DNA from: Streptomyces sp. Tue 6430
GTDB taxonomy: Bacteria > Actinomycetota > Actinomycetes > Streptomycetales > Streptomycetaceae
Direction: 5' to 3'
DNA: 64,000 bases
Assembly (NCBI GenBank): GCA_021568835.1
Contig: JAKGSH010000010.1
Coordinates: 248,001 to 312,000, forward strand
Positions within the stretch are counted from its first letter, which is position 1, and every line of letters starts with the position of its first letter. Both the position numbers and the translations under genes were made by a program. The notes under the pieces are model-generated. The model was not told where the DNA came from and did no database searches. It was given only the letters and a program-made list of their open reading frames with translations. Shown here piece by piece: positions 51,388 through 60,027 of the stretch.

Positions 51388-52953
51388 ATGAAGACGTTCG
51401 GTCACTGGCTCTCCTCCCCGTGGCGGCGCTCGGCCCTCGTGGCCCTGGCAGGCGCGCTGCCCGTCCCGGCCTTCCCGGCGCCCGGCCTGTGGTGGTGGGC
51501 GTACGCCGCGCTGGTCCCCTGGCTCCTGCTGGCGCGTTCGGCGCCCACGGGCAGGCGGGCCCTGTACGACGGCTGGGCCGGCGGGTTCGGGTTCATGCTG
51601 TCGATGCACGTGTGGCTGCTGCCGAGCCTGCACGTCTTCACGCTGGTCCTCGCCGCCCTGCTGGGCGCGCTGTGGGCGCCGTGGGGCTGGCTGGTCCGTC
51701 GGTTCCTCGGCGGGGTGCCCTCGCGGGGCCGGGCCGGAGCCGCGCTGCTGGTGCTGCCCTCGGGCTGGCTGGCCGTGGAGCTGGTCCGTTCCTGGCAGGG
51801 GCTGGGCGGGCCGTGGGGTGTGCTCGGGGCCGGTCAGTGGCAGGTGGAGCCGGCGCTGCGGCTGGCGTCCGTCGGCGGGGTGTGGCTGCTGAGCCTGCTG
51901 GTGGTGGCGGTGAACGTCGCCCTCGCCCTGCTCGTCGCGGTGCCGGCGCACCGGACGCCGGCCGTCGCCGCCCTACTGGCGACGGCCGCCGCGACCTCCG
52001 CCGCATGGGTGTGGTCGCCGCGGCCGGAGACCGGCGGGCAGGCCCGGACAGCCGTCGTCCAGGCCGGTGTCGTCGACGGGCCCGAGCGCCGTTTCGACCG
52101 GGAGGAGCAGCTGACCCGCCGGCTCGTGGGGCAGGACGTCGACCTGATCGTCTGGGGCGAGAGCAGCGTCGGGCACGACCTGGCCGACCGTCCCGACCTG
52201 GCGCGCCGGCTGGCCGCGCTGTCGCACGCGACCGGCGCCGACATCCTGGTCAACGTGGACGCCCGCCGGTCCGACCGGCCCGGCATCTACAAGAGTTCGG
52301 TCCTGGTCGGACCGGACGGACCGACCGGCGACCGGTACGACAAGATGCGGCTGGTGCCGTTCGGCGAGTACGTCCCCGCCCGGTCGCTGCTGGGCTGGGC
52401 CACGTCCGTCGGCAAGGCGGCCGGCGAGGACCGGCGGCGCGGCACGGAGCAGGTCGTGATGAACACCGGGTCGGGCCTGCGCATCGGCCCGCTGGTGTGC
52501 TTCGAGACGGCGTTCCCGGACATGAGCCGCCATCTCGTCGAGGACGGCGCCGACGTCCTGGTCGGCGAGTCGTCGACGTCGACGTTCCAGGACAGCTGGG
52601 CCCCCGCGCAGCACGCCTCGCTGGGCGCCCTGCGGGCCGCGGAGACCGGCCGTCCCTTCGTGCACGCGACGCTGACGGGTGTCTCGGCGGTGTACGACGC
52701 GAGCGGCGGGCGGCTCGGCCCGCGGCTGGGGACGGACGCGAGCACCGTCGCCGTCTACGAGGTGCCGCTCGCGCACGGTGTCACCCCGTACGTCCGCTTC
52801 GGCGACTGGCCGGTCCACGCCGCCCTGCTCGTCCTGCTCGGACTCGGTGCGGTGGAGGGGGCGCGGGCGGTCAGATCGCGCCGGAACGCTCCCGCACCGC
52901 TCGGACCACCCGCTCGCACAGTTCGTGAGTCGCCAGCGCGTCCCGGGCGCTGA
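51388..52953 (+). CDS. lnt: Apolipoprotein N-acyltransferase
   Basis: 521 aa. N-terminal membrane helices (to about residue 205), then a nitrilase-fold domain with the triad E258 (VWGESSVGHD), K319 (YDKMRLVPFGEYVP) and C371 (PLVCFETAFPDMS). It transfers an acyl chain to the N-terminal Cys of lipoproteins. ATG 51388 has GGAGGT 6 bp upstream. Its last 27 codons overlap the convergent Gfo/Idh gene by 83 bp; the tail GPPARTVRESPARPGR is unconserved, so the true end may be earlier if a base is missing. Confidence 0.92.
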   Translation: MKTFGHWLSSPWRRSALVALAGALPVPAFPAPGLWWWAYAALVPWLLLARSAPTGRRALYDGWAGGFGFMLSMHVWLLPSLHVFTLVLAALLGALWAPWGWLVRRFLGGVPSRGRAGAALLVLPSGWLAVELVRSWQGLGGPWGVLGAGQWQVEPALRLASVGGVWLLSLLVVAVNVALALLVAVPAHRTPAVAALLATAAATSAAWVWSPRPETGGQARTAVVQAGVVDGPERRFDREEQLTRRLVGQDVDLIVWGESSVGHDLADRPDLARRLAALSHATGADILVNVDARRSDRPGIYKSSVLVGPDGPTGDRYDKMRLVPFGEYVPARSLLGWATSVGKAAGEDRRRGTEQVVMNTGSGLRIGPLVCFETAFPDMSRHLVEDGADVLVGESSTSTFQDSWAPAQHASLGALRAAETGRPFVHATLTGVSAVYDASGGRLGPRLGTDASTVAVYEVPLAHGVTPYVRFGDWPVHAALLVLLGLGAVEGARAVRSRRNAPAPLGPPARTVRESPARPGR

Positions 52954-53782
52954 GCGTCCTTCCCGCCCGGACGGCGTCGAGGAAGGCCCCCGCCGCCTGC
53001 TCGATGCCGCGCTGGCGGGCCACCGGCACCCAGTCGCCGCGCCGCCGCACGGTCGGCTGTCCCTTGTGGTCGATCACCTCGGCGAGGTTGACCACCTGGC
53101 GCTTGGTGTCCTGGCCGGACACCTCGAGGATCTCCTCGTTGGACCCGCTGAGCCGGTTCATCACCCCGAGCGCGGTGAAGCCGTCGCCGGAGAGCTGGAG
53201 GACGACGTGGTGCAGCAGCCCGTCCTCGACGCGGGCCCGCACGGTCACGTCCTCGACGGGTCCCGGGACGAGGAAACGCAGGGTGTCGACGACGTGGATG
53301 AAGTCGTCGAGGATCGTCGCCCGCGCCTCCTCGGGCAGGCCGACCCGGTTCTTCTGCATCAGGATCAGCTCGCGCGGGTGGTCGGCGCACTGCGCGTACC
53401 CGGGGGCGAACCGCCGGTTGAAGCCCACGGCCAGGCTGGTCCCGCGCTCCTCCGCGAGCGCGACGAGCCGCTCGGAGTCGGCGAGGTCGTACGCCAGCGG
53501 CTTGTCGACGTAGGTCGGGACGCCCGCCTCCAGGAGCCGGGTGACGATCTCGGGGTGGACGGCGGTGGGGGCGTGCACGAAAGCGGCGTCCAGGCCCTGG
53601 GCGAGCAGCGCGTCGAGGTCGCGGTGGCGCTGCCCGGCCGGCAGGCGCAGGCTGTCGGCGATCCGGTCGAGGGTGGCCGGGGTGCGCGTCTGGAGATGGA
53701 GTTCGATCCCGGGCAGCGCGCCGAGCACCGGCAGGTACGCCTTCTGCGCGATGTCGCCGAGTCCGATGCAGCCGACCTTCAC
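52871..53782 (-). CDS. Gfo/Idh/MocA-family oxidoreductase
   Basis: 303 aa. NAD(P) fold MKVGCIGLGDIAQKAYLPVL, AAFVHAPTAVHPEIVTRLLE and the active-site Lys in GVPTYVDKPLAYDLADSERL; C-terminal sheet with ARATILDDFIHVVDTLRFLV. GTG 53782 begins the Rossmann strand at once. Substrate unknown. It is convergent with lnt and divergent from the DinB gene. Confidence 0.9.
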   Translation of the reverse strand: MKVGCIGLGDIAQKAYLPVLGALPGIELHLQTRTPATLDRIADSLRLPAGQRHRDLDALLAQGLDAAFVHAPTAVHPEIVTRLLEAGVPTYVDKPLAYDLADSERLVALAEERGTSLAVGFNRRFAPGYAQCADHPRELILMQKNRVGLPEEARATILDDFIHVVDTLRFLVPGPVEDVTVRARVEDGLLHHVVLQLSGDGFTALGVMNRLSGSNEEILEVSGQDTKRQVVNLAEVIDHKGQPTVRRRGDWVPVARQRGIEQAAGAFLDAVRAGRTLSARDALATHELCERVVRAVRERSGAI

Positions 53783-53938
53783 GGGGGCTCCTTCACTGCT
53801 GGTCCGCGCCTGCCTGCACGGCAGCATACGGGGCCCGCGGCGGCGGCCGGCGGGCGCTCCCGCCGAGGCCCCGCGGCAGGAGCCCGGGCCGGCCGCGGGC
53901 CCGCCGTCGCGTACGGCGGCGACGGCCGGGGCCCTCCT

Positions 53939-54022
53939 GCCCGCCGGCCTCCCCCGCCGGCCTCCGCCCGCCGGCCTCCGCCCGCCGGCCTCCGCCCGGC
54001 GGAAAACGCCCGGCGGAAAACG
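53939..54022. repeat. Two adjoining families of 14-bp tandem repeats
   Basis: Four copies of about 14 bp based on CCGCCGGCCTCCGC (53939-53994), then two exact copies of CCCGGCGGAAAACG (53995-54022), in the divergent gap before the DinB gene. Confidence 0.8.
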
Positions 54023-54059
54023 CGTGGCGGCGAAGGGCCTGCCGGGCGACCATGCGGGC

Positions 54060-54572
54060 ATGACGACCGAGCGCGCCGAACCCGCCCAGAACGCCGACGA
54101 ACGCACCATGCTGGAAGGCTGGTTGGACTACCACCGGCAGACCCTCGCGTGGAAGTGCGAGGGTCTCACCGACGACCAGCTCCGCACCGCGTCCGTGCCG
54201 CCCTCCGAACTGTCCCTGATGGGGCTGGTGCGGCACATGGCGGAGGTCGAGCGCAGCTGGTTCCGCAGGGTCCTCGTGGACGACGGGGCCGGCCCGATCC
54301 ACTACACCGACGAGGACCGCGACGGCGAGTTCCACCTCACCGAGGAGGACACCTGGCAGGAGGCGTACGCCGGCTGGCAGGCCGAGATCGCGATCGCCCG
54401 GCGCAACGCGGCCGGCTTCCAGCTGGACGAACTCTCCCGCGGCGGCAGCCGGTCCACCGGGGAACCCTTCAGCCTGCGCTGGATCTACACGCACATGATC
54501 GAGGAGTACGCGCGGCACAACGGCCACGCCGACCTGCTGCGCGAGCGGATCGACGGCGTCACCGGCGACTGA
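54060..54572 (+). CDS. DinB/YfiT-type (DUF664) protein
   Basis: 170 aa four-helix DinB fold, DUF664 subgroup: TMLEGWLDYHRQTLAWKCEG, LSLMGLVRHMAEVERSWFRR and LRWIYTHMIEEYARHNGHAD. The three His (YHRQ, RHMAE, HNGHAD) are the usual metal ligands. Such proteins may be thiol-dependent S-transferases (mycothiol-linked) in actinomycetes; that is family knowledge, not shown here. Confidence 0.88.
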   Translation: MTTERAEPAQNADERTMLEGWLDYHRQTLAWKCEGLTDDQLRTASVPPSELSLMGLVRHMAEVERSWFRRVLVDDGAGPIHYTDEDRDGEFHLTEEDTWQEAYAGWQAEIAIARRNAAGFQLDELSRGGSRSTGEPFSLRWIYTHMIEEYARHNGHADLLRERIDGVTGD

Positions 54573-54679
54573 CGCCGCGTCAGCCCGCGTACCGCGCACC
54601 CTCCCCGAGGGGCACGCGATCACCCGTACGGGGCATCCTCCGCCGGTCCGCCGTGCCTCCGCGAGCCAGAGCCAGCAGA

Positions 54680-55165
54680 GTGGCGCGGGTGCAGCGAACG
54701 ACGACTACCGCAACGCTTCTGGTGACCGTGGCCGTCACGGTCCTCGCCGGATGCGTGACCGTCCGGTACCCGCCCGTGCCCCGCCCGCCCGCGGCCCCGG
54801 CCCAGCCGTCCGTGCCACGGCCCGACGGACGGGCCGGGACGCAGGTGGTGCAGGCGCCGGCCCGGGAGGCCCTGGAGATGGTCGGGACGGAGCCCGGGCG
54901 GGAGTCGGGCACACCGGCGTCACCACGGCGGGCGGCCCCCGCGCCGCCCGCCGCGTCCGCCGGACGGCCCCCGTCCGCCCGCCACCGCCCGCCGGCCCCG
55001 GCGCGCCCGGAACGCCGTCGCCCCGCGCAGCCGCGCGTCGAGGTCCCCGGCGTGAAGGAGGGGGCGCGCGGCAACGCCGACGTGTGCGGCCTCGGCAGGA
55101 AGTACGGGGGCTGGCGGCCCGGCAGCCCGGAGTCCGTGATCTGCGAGGGCGCCTACGGGCGCTGA
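54680..55165 (+). CDS. Small putative lipoprotein with Pro-rich linker and C-terminal Cys pair
   Basis: About 161 aa from GTG 54680 (GTG 54689 also possible). Signal peptide TATLLVTVAVTVLAGC with lipobox C25, then a ~95-residue Pro/Ala/Arg-rich linker and a small terminal module (GNADVCGLGRKYGGWRPGSP, ESVICEGAYGR) whose two Cys could form a disulfide. I do not recognise the module. The family occurs as a stand-alone secreted peptide; no partner is near. Confidence 0.65.
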   Translation: MARVQRTTTTATLLVTVAVTVLAGCVTVRYPPVPRPPAAPAQPSVPRPDGRAGTQVVQAPAREALEMVGTEPGRESGTPASPRRAAPAPPAASAGRPPSARHRPPAPARPERRRPAQPRVEVPGVKEGARGNADVCGLGRKYGGWRPGSPESVICEGAYGR

Positions 55166-55181
55166 GGCCTTGCCGCCCCGC

Positions 55182-55661
55182 CTACTCGGACCGCAGGTGG
55201 TCCTGACCGCCCTCCCCCAGCCGCAGCTCCATCCGGCTGATGGCCGCCCGCACGCCGTCGCCGTAGGTGTCGTCGCCGAGTCCCCGGGCGGCTCTGCGGG
55301 CCTTGCGCACATGGGTGCGGGCGGCTTCCGTACGGCCGAGTTTGACGTAGTCCGCCGCGAGGTTGAGGTGGAGCGAGGGGTACAGCGCCCGCACGGCGGG
55401 CGCCCGCTCGTGCTCCTCGGCGGCGGTCAGCGCTCTCAGGTCCCAGGCCAGTTCGTCGAAGGGGTCGTCCTGGGTGTCGGCGAGATAGTGGGCGACGGTG
55501 CAGCGGTGCAGCGCGTCGCCCTCCTCGCCGAGCTCCTCCCACAGCTCCAGCAGGCGCCGTCCGGCCTCCTCCCGGTCTCCCCCGTGGTGCAGCATCACCA
55601 GCTGCCCGATCCGGGTCAGCACGGCGTCCGGCGCCGCCTGTCCCTGCCGATGCTCCGCCAC
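55182..55661 (-). CDS. TPR-like hypothetical protein
   Basis: 159 aa, helical repeats resembling tetratricopeptides (ALHRCTVAHYLADTQDDPFD, LYPSLHLNLAADYVKLGRTE, AARTHVRKARRAARGLGDD). GTG 55661 follows AAGGAGG with ideal spacing. Function unknown; possibly a scaffold for protein interaction. Confidence 0.75.
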   Translation of the reverse strand: MAEHRQGQAAPDAVLTRIGQLVMLHHGGDREEAGRRLLELWEELGEEGDALHRCTVAHYLADTQDDPFDELAWDLRALTAAEEHERAPAVRALYPSLHLNLAADYVKLGRTEAARTHVRKARRAARGLGDDTYGDGVRAAISRMELRLGEGGQDHLRSE

Positions 55662-55761
55662 GAACCCTCCTTGCGTTGTTGCGAAGACGCTAACCGCAGG
55701 CACCGGGGATCCCGGTCAGGCGGCACCGACCGGTCCGCCGGGGGAACCGGCCCGGCGGGGA

Positions 55762-56445
55762 TCAGGTCAGGTTCGGCACCGTCCAGTCGATCGGCTCGTG
55801 GCCCTGGCGGGCCACCGCCTCGTTGATCTGCGTGAAGGGACGGGAGCCGAAGAACTTCTTCGCCGACAGCGGTGAGGGGTGCGCGCCCTTCACCACCGCG
55901 TGCCGGGTCTCGTCGATCAGGGGCAGCTTCTTCTGCGCGTAGTTCCCCCACAGGACGAAGACCGCCGGGTCGGGCCGCTCGGCCACGGCCCGGATCACCG
56001 CGTCGGTGAACCTCTCCCAGCCCTTGCCCTTGTGCGAGTTGGCCTCGCCGGCGCGGACCGTGAGCACCGCGTTGAGCAGCAGCACGCCCTGCTGGGCCCA
56101 CGGCATCAGATAGCCGTTGTCCGGGATCGGGGTGCCCAGCTCGGCGTGCATCTCCTTGTAGATGTTGCGCAGCGACGGCGGGATCTTCACCCCGGGCCGC
56201 ACCGAGAAGCACAGGCCGTGTCCCTGGCCCTCGCCGTGGTAGGGGTCCTGGCCGAGGATCAGGACCTTCACCCGGTCGTACGGCGTCGCGTCGAGCGCGG
56301 CGAAGACCTCCTCGCGCGGAGGGTAGACGGGACCCTCGGCCCGCTCCTGCTCGACGAACTCCGTCAGCTCCTTGAAGTAGGGCTGCTCCAGCTCGTCGCC
56401 CAGGACCTTGCGCCAGGTCTCGGGCAGCATGGCGATGTCGGTCAC
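55762..56445 (-). CDS. ung: Uracil-DNA glycosylase
   Basis: 227 aa family-1 UDG: water-activating loop GQDPYHGEGQGHGLCFSV, the uracil-binding segment (FVLWGNYAQKKLPLID) and the DNA-intercalation loop HPSPLSAKKFFGSRPF are all present. It removes uracil from DNA to start base-excision repair. ATG 56445 (MTDIAMLPETWRKVLGDEL) fits the family. Confidence 0.95.
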   Translation of the reverse strand: MTDIAMLPETWRKVLGDELEQPYFKELTEFVEQERAEGPVYPPREEVFAALDATPYDRVKVLILGQDPYHGEGQGHGLCFSVRPGVKIPPSLRNIYKEMHAELGTPIPDNGYLMPWAQQGVLLLNAVLTVRAGEANSHKGKGWERFTDAVIRAVAERPDPAVFVLWGNYAQKKLPLIDETRHAVVKGAHPSPLSAKKFFGSRPFTQINEAVARQGHEPIDWTVPNLT

Positions 56446-56524
56446 GTCAACGTCCTCCGTCGTGCGGTCACTTACCGGCCACAGAACCTACAGGTGACCA
56501 CTGACAACGGCGTCCGCGGTGCGC

Positions 56525-58111
56525 CTACCAGCTGGTCTTGCGGGACAGCTCCCACACCATCATGATCGTCGACGGGTCCAGCGCACGCTCGCCGCCGGAG
56601 ACGTCCTCGTTCGCGGCGATGTACTGCTTGCCCTGCCACAGCGGCAGCAGCCGGGCGTCGTCGACGAGGATCTGCTGGGCCTCCTGGAAGTCCTTCACCA
56701 CGTTGGCGCGGTCGCTCTCCTGGCGGGAGCGGGGCAGCAGCACCTGGGTGATCTGCTTCTCCGGGTAGGGCGTGCCGAGCGCGTTCTGCTCGCCGACGAA
56801 GGGGGCGATGAAGTTGTCGGCGTCCGGGAAGTCGGGGGCCCAGCCGCGGCCGAAGACCGGGTACTCGCCCTTCTGGTAGCCCACGACGTAGGTCTTCCAG
56901 GGGCGGCTCTTGAGGGTGATCTCGAAGAGGCCCGACCTCTCCAGCTGGGCCTTGATCTCCTTGAACTCCAGAGCCGTGTCGGAGCCGTAGCGGTCGGTGG
57001 TGTACCAGAGCGTGAGCGGCACGGGACCGGTGATGCCGGCGTCGTCGAGGATCACGCGGGCCTTGCCCGGGTCGGGGTCGCCGAAGTCGTCGAAGAAGCC
57101 GGTGGTGTGGCCCGTCAGGCCCTTGGGGACCATCGAGTACAGCGGGTCGACGGTGTCCTTGTAGACCTTGTGGGCGAGCGCGGCCCGGTCGACGACCTGG
57201 GCGACGGCCCGCCGCACGGCCAGCTTGTCCGACCACTTGTCCTTGGGGTTGAACACCAGGTAGTTGATGTTGCTGGCGGCGCCCTCGACGAGCTGGAGGC
57301 CCTCGTTCTCCTCGCCCTTGTTCTCCAGGGCGACGATGTCGTCGGCGGCGAGACCCTGGTAGGTGATGTCGATCTGCTTGCCCCGCAGGGCCTTGACCAT
57401 CTCGCCGGAGTCCTGGAAGTAGCGGATGGTCACGGCGCCGTTCTTGCGGTCGGCCGCGCCCTTGTAGCGGTCGTTGCGGACGAGTTCCGCCCGGTCGCCC
57501 TCCTTGTACTCCTTCAGGTCGTACGGACCGGAGCCGACGATGCCGGTGTCCTCGCGCACCGCCTTGGCGGGGTAGTCGTCCGGGGCGACGAGGGACATGC
57601 CGGGGGTAGCGAGCACGAACGGGAAGGTGGCGTCGGCCTTGTTGAGCCGGAAGACGACCTCGCGGTCACCGACGGCCTCGACCCGGTCGAGGCTGCCGAG
57701 CAGTCCCGCGGGGCCGGTGGGCGCGTTGATGGCGAGGATCCGGTCGAAGGTGTACTTCACGGCCTCGGCGTCGAGCTTGTCCCCGTTGGAGAAGGAGAGG
57801 CCCTCCCGCAGCTCGCAGCGGTACGTCCGGCTGCTGCGGTCGGTGAACTCGCACGTGGCGGCGTCGGGCTGGGGCGTCGTCGCGCCGTTGGGGTACGACA
57901 GCAGCGTCTGGTAGACGTTGCGGAACAGCTCCCAGGAGCCGTCCCAGGCGGCGGCGGGGTCCAGCGTGCTGGGGGCGCTGGTGGTGCCCACGACGATCGG
58001 CCCGGCGTCGTCGGAGCCTTCCTCTCCCAGGAGGCCGCATCCGGCCACCAGGGATATGGACACGATCGCCGCGACCTGCTGCAAGGATCGGTTCCGGTTG
58101 AACACGCGCAC
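56525..58111 (-). CDS. Peptide/oligopeptide-type ABC transporter solute-binding lipoprotein (SBP family 5)
   Basis: 528 aa. Signal peptide with lipobox VAGC (C25), then SBP_bac_5 motifs: TSAPSTLDPAAAWDGSWELF, YRCELREGLSFSNGDKLDAE, GSGPYDLKEYKEGDRAELV, YLVFNPKDKWSDKLAVRRAV and GWAPDFPDADNFIAPFVGEQ. No permease or ATPase genes adjoin it, so it is an orphan binding protein using another locus, or a non-transport receptor. GTG 58111 starts the leader. A palindrome TGCCAAGGGTTGGCA lies 17 bp upstream. Confidence 0.92.
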   Translation of the reverse strand: MRVFNRNRSLQQVAAIVSISLVAGCGLLGEEGSDDAGPIVVGTTSAPSTLDPAAAWDGSWELFRNVYQTLLSYPNGATTPQPDAATCEFTDRSSRTYRCELREGLSFSNGDKLDAEAVKYTFDRILAINAPTGPAGLLGSLDRVEAVGDREVVFRLNKADATFPFVLATPGMSLVAPDDYPAKAVREDTGIVGSGPYDLKEYKEGDRAELVRNDRYKGAADRKNGAVTIRYFQDSGEMVKALRGKQIDITYQGLAADDIVALENKGEENEGLQLVEGAASNINYLVFNPKDKWSDKLAVRRAVAQVVDRAALAHKVYKDTVDPLYSMVPKGLTGHTTGFFDDFGDPDPGKARVILDDAGITGPVPLTLWYTTDRYGSDTALEFKEIKAQLERSGLFEITLKSRPWKTYVVGYQKGEYPVFGRGWAPDFPDADNFIAPFVGEQNALGTPYPEKQITQVLLPRSRQESDRANVVKDFQEAQQILVDDARLLPLWQGKQYIAANEDVSGGERALDPSTIMMVWELSRKTSW

Positions 58112-58127
58112 GCTCCTCGATCTGCCA

Positions 58128-58142
58128 TGCCAAGGGTTGGCA
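58128..58142. promoter_or_regulatory. Operator-like palindrome before the binding-protein gene
   Basis: TGCCAA-GGG-TTGGCA, perfect 6-bp arms, 17-31 bp before the GTG. The regulator is not identified. Confidence 0.5.
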
Positions 58143-58244
58143 GACCATACCGCAGCGCCGGGCCGACTGAACCCGCTCCAAACATCACGTTATGGATCAC
58201 GGGAAATGACGACGTTGTCATGACTCTGCGCGATGTCCGTACGG

Positions 58245-58288
58245 CCGTACGGGCGCCGCTTCCGGTGTCGGAGGCGGCGCCCGTACGG
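58245..58288 (-). terminator. Hairpin terminator after the SDR operon
   Basis: Perfect 15-bp arms CCGTACGGGCGCCGC / GCGGCGCCCGTACGG with a 14-nt loop, 27 bp beyond the stop of the SDR gene on the minus strand. Confidence 0.8.
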
Positions 58289-58315
58289 CAGGTGAGGCGG
58301 GTACGGCGGGTGCCG

Positions 58316-59077
58316 TCAGGCCACGCCGGCGTTGAGGAACATGCCTCCGTCGACGACGAGGGTCTGACCGGTGACCCAGTCCGACTGCTCCGAGGTGAGG
58401 AACGCGGCGGCGCCCCCGATGTCGGAGGGCACGCCGAGCCGGGCCAGCGGGTAGGCGGCGGCCGCCTCGGCCTCCCGGCCCTCGTACAGGGCCTGCGCGA
58501 ACTTGGTCTTCACCACGGCCGGGGCGATGGCGTTGACCCGCACCTTGGGCGCGAACTCGTGCGCCAGCTGCTGCGTCAGGTTGATCATCGCGGCCTTGCT
58601 CACGCCGTACGCCCCGATGAAGGGCGAGGGCGCGAGGCCCGCGACGGAGGCGATGTTGACGATGGCGCCGCCGTTGTCCTTCTGCCAGGCGTGCCAGGTG
58701 CGCTGGGCGAAGCCGAGCGCCGAGATCACGTTGGTCTCGAACACCTTGCGCGCCACGTTCAGGTCGAGGTCGGCGATCGGCCCGAACACCGGGTTCGTAC
58801 CGGCGTTGTTGATCAGGTGGTCGACGCGGCCGAAGGCCTCCATCGTGCGCTCGACGGCGATCGCCTGGTGCGCCTCGTCGTGGGCCTTGCCGGCGACACC
58901 GATGACGCGGTCGGCGCCGAGCCTGTCGACGGCCTCCTTGAGGGCGTCCTCGTTGCGTCCGGTGATGCAGACCCGGTCGCCGCGGGCGAGAAGCGCCTCG
59001 GCGATGCCGTAGCCGATGCCGCGGCTGGCGCCCGTGACGAGGGCGACCTTGCCGGAGAGTGCGGGCAGTTCAGTCAT
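58316..59077 (-). CDS. Short-chain dehydrogenase/reductase
   Basis: 253 aa classical SDR: TGASRGIGYGIAEA, NNAG in LINNAGTNPVFG, catalytic Ser in NIASVAGLAPSP and Y-x3-K in YGVSKAAMINLTQ; the C-terminus has LVVDGGMFLNAG. Its substrate is unknown. It follows the FabG-like gene by 19 bp on the same strand, so the two reductases form an operon ending at the hairpin. Confidence 0.93.
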   Translation of the reverse strand: MTELPALSGKVALVTGASRGIGYGIAEALLARGDRVCITGRNEDALKEAVDRLGADRVIGVAGKAHDEAHQAIAVERTMEAFGRVDHLINNAGTNPVFGPIADLDLNVARKVFETNVISALGFAQRTWHAWQKDNGGAIVNIASVAGLAPSPFIGAYGVSKAAMINLTQQLAHEFAPKVRVNAIAPAVVKTKFAQALYEGREAEAAAAYPLARLGVPSDIGGAAAFLTSEQSDWVTGQTLVVDGGMFLNAGVA

Positions 59078-59096
59078 GTCCGTGATCCCTGGGGGT

Positions 59097-59858
59097 CTAG
59101 TTGAGCGGTCCGCCGGCGACGTACAGCACCTGGCCGGAGACGAAACCGGCGGCCTCGCCGGTGAAGAACGCGATCGCGTTGGCGATGTCGTCGGGCTCGC
59201 CGACGCGCGCCACCGGGATCTGGGTGGCGGCGGCGGCCTTGAACTCCTCGAAGCCCATGCCGACGCGGGCGGCGGTCGTGGCCGTCATGTCGGTGGCGAT
59301 GAAGCCCGGGGCGACGGCGTTGGCGGTGACGCCGAACTTGCCCAGTTCGATGGCGAGGGTCTTGGTGAAGCCCTGCAGACCGGCCTTGGCGGCGGAGTAG
59401 TTGGCCTGGCCCCGGTTGCCGAGCGCGGAGGACGAGGAGAGGTTGACGATCCGGCCGAAGCCGGCGTCGACCATGTGCTTCTGGACCGCCTTGGTCATCA
59501 GGAACGAACCGCGCAGGTGCACGTTGAGCACCGTGTCCCAGTCGCCGGCGCTCATCTTGAACAGCAGGTTGTCGCGGAGCACGCCCGCGTTGTTGACGAG
59601 GATCGTCGGGGCGCCCAGCTCCTCGACGACGCGCGCGACGGCCGCCTCGACCTGGGCCTCGTCGGAGACGTCGGCGCCGACCGCGATCGCCCGGCCGCCC
59701 GCCGCGGTGATCTTCTCGACGGTGTCCTTGCAGGCTGCCTCGTCGAGGTCGATCACCGCGACCGCGCGGCCCTCGGCGGCCAGCCGTACGGCGGTGGCGG
59801 CACCGATGCCGCGCGCCGCGCCCGTGACTACTGCGACCCGCTGCTCTGTGGTGGACAT
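59097..59858 (-). CDS. 3-oxoacyl-ACP reductase-like SDR
   Basis: 253 aa, FabG-type: TGAARGIGAATAVRLA, NNAG in LVNNAGVLRDNLLFKMS, Ser in NLSSSSALGNRGQ, Y-x3-K in YSAAKAGLQGFTK, and VAPGFIATDMT. It reduces a beta-keto acyl thioester with NADPH by family. It is the first gene of the two-SDR operon. Upstream DNA has an AGCG-AC-CGCT palindrome typical of TetR-type fatty-acid operators. Confidence 0.9.
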   Translation of the reverse strand: MSTTEQRVAVVTGAARGIGAATAVRLAAEGRAVAVIDLDEAACKDTVEKITAAGGRAIAVGADVSDEAQVEAAVARVVEELGAPTILVNNAGVLRDNLLFKMSAGDWDTVLNVHLRGSFLMTKAVQKHMVDAGFGRIVNLSSSSALGNRGQANYSAAKAGLQGFTKTLAIELGKFGVTANAVAPGFIATDMTATTAARVGMGFEEFKAAAATQIPVARVGEPDDIANAIAFFTGEAAGFVSGQVLYVAGGPLN

Positions 59859-59929
59859 TGCTGCTTCTCCTCGCCCTCGAGAATGTACGTCCGTGTGGGG
59901 AGCGACCGTCCTGATCACCGTCGACTCGG

Positions 59930-59946
59930 TGAGCGACCGCTTAGTA
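59930..59946. promoter_or_regulatory. TetR-type operator candidate before the SDR operon
   Basis: TGAGCGACCGCTTAGTA: palindromic core AGCG-AC-CGCT. The half-sequence GAGCGACCG also occurs at 59900-59908. Location 72-88 bp before the FabG-like ATG. Confidence 0.5.
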
Positions 59947-60027
59947 CCTTCGGCAGACGTGACGCTAGAAGCCTTGGCACCCGGTGTCAACGCCACACGG
60001 GGGCGGTGTGATCCATCACCCGGACGG

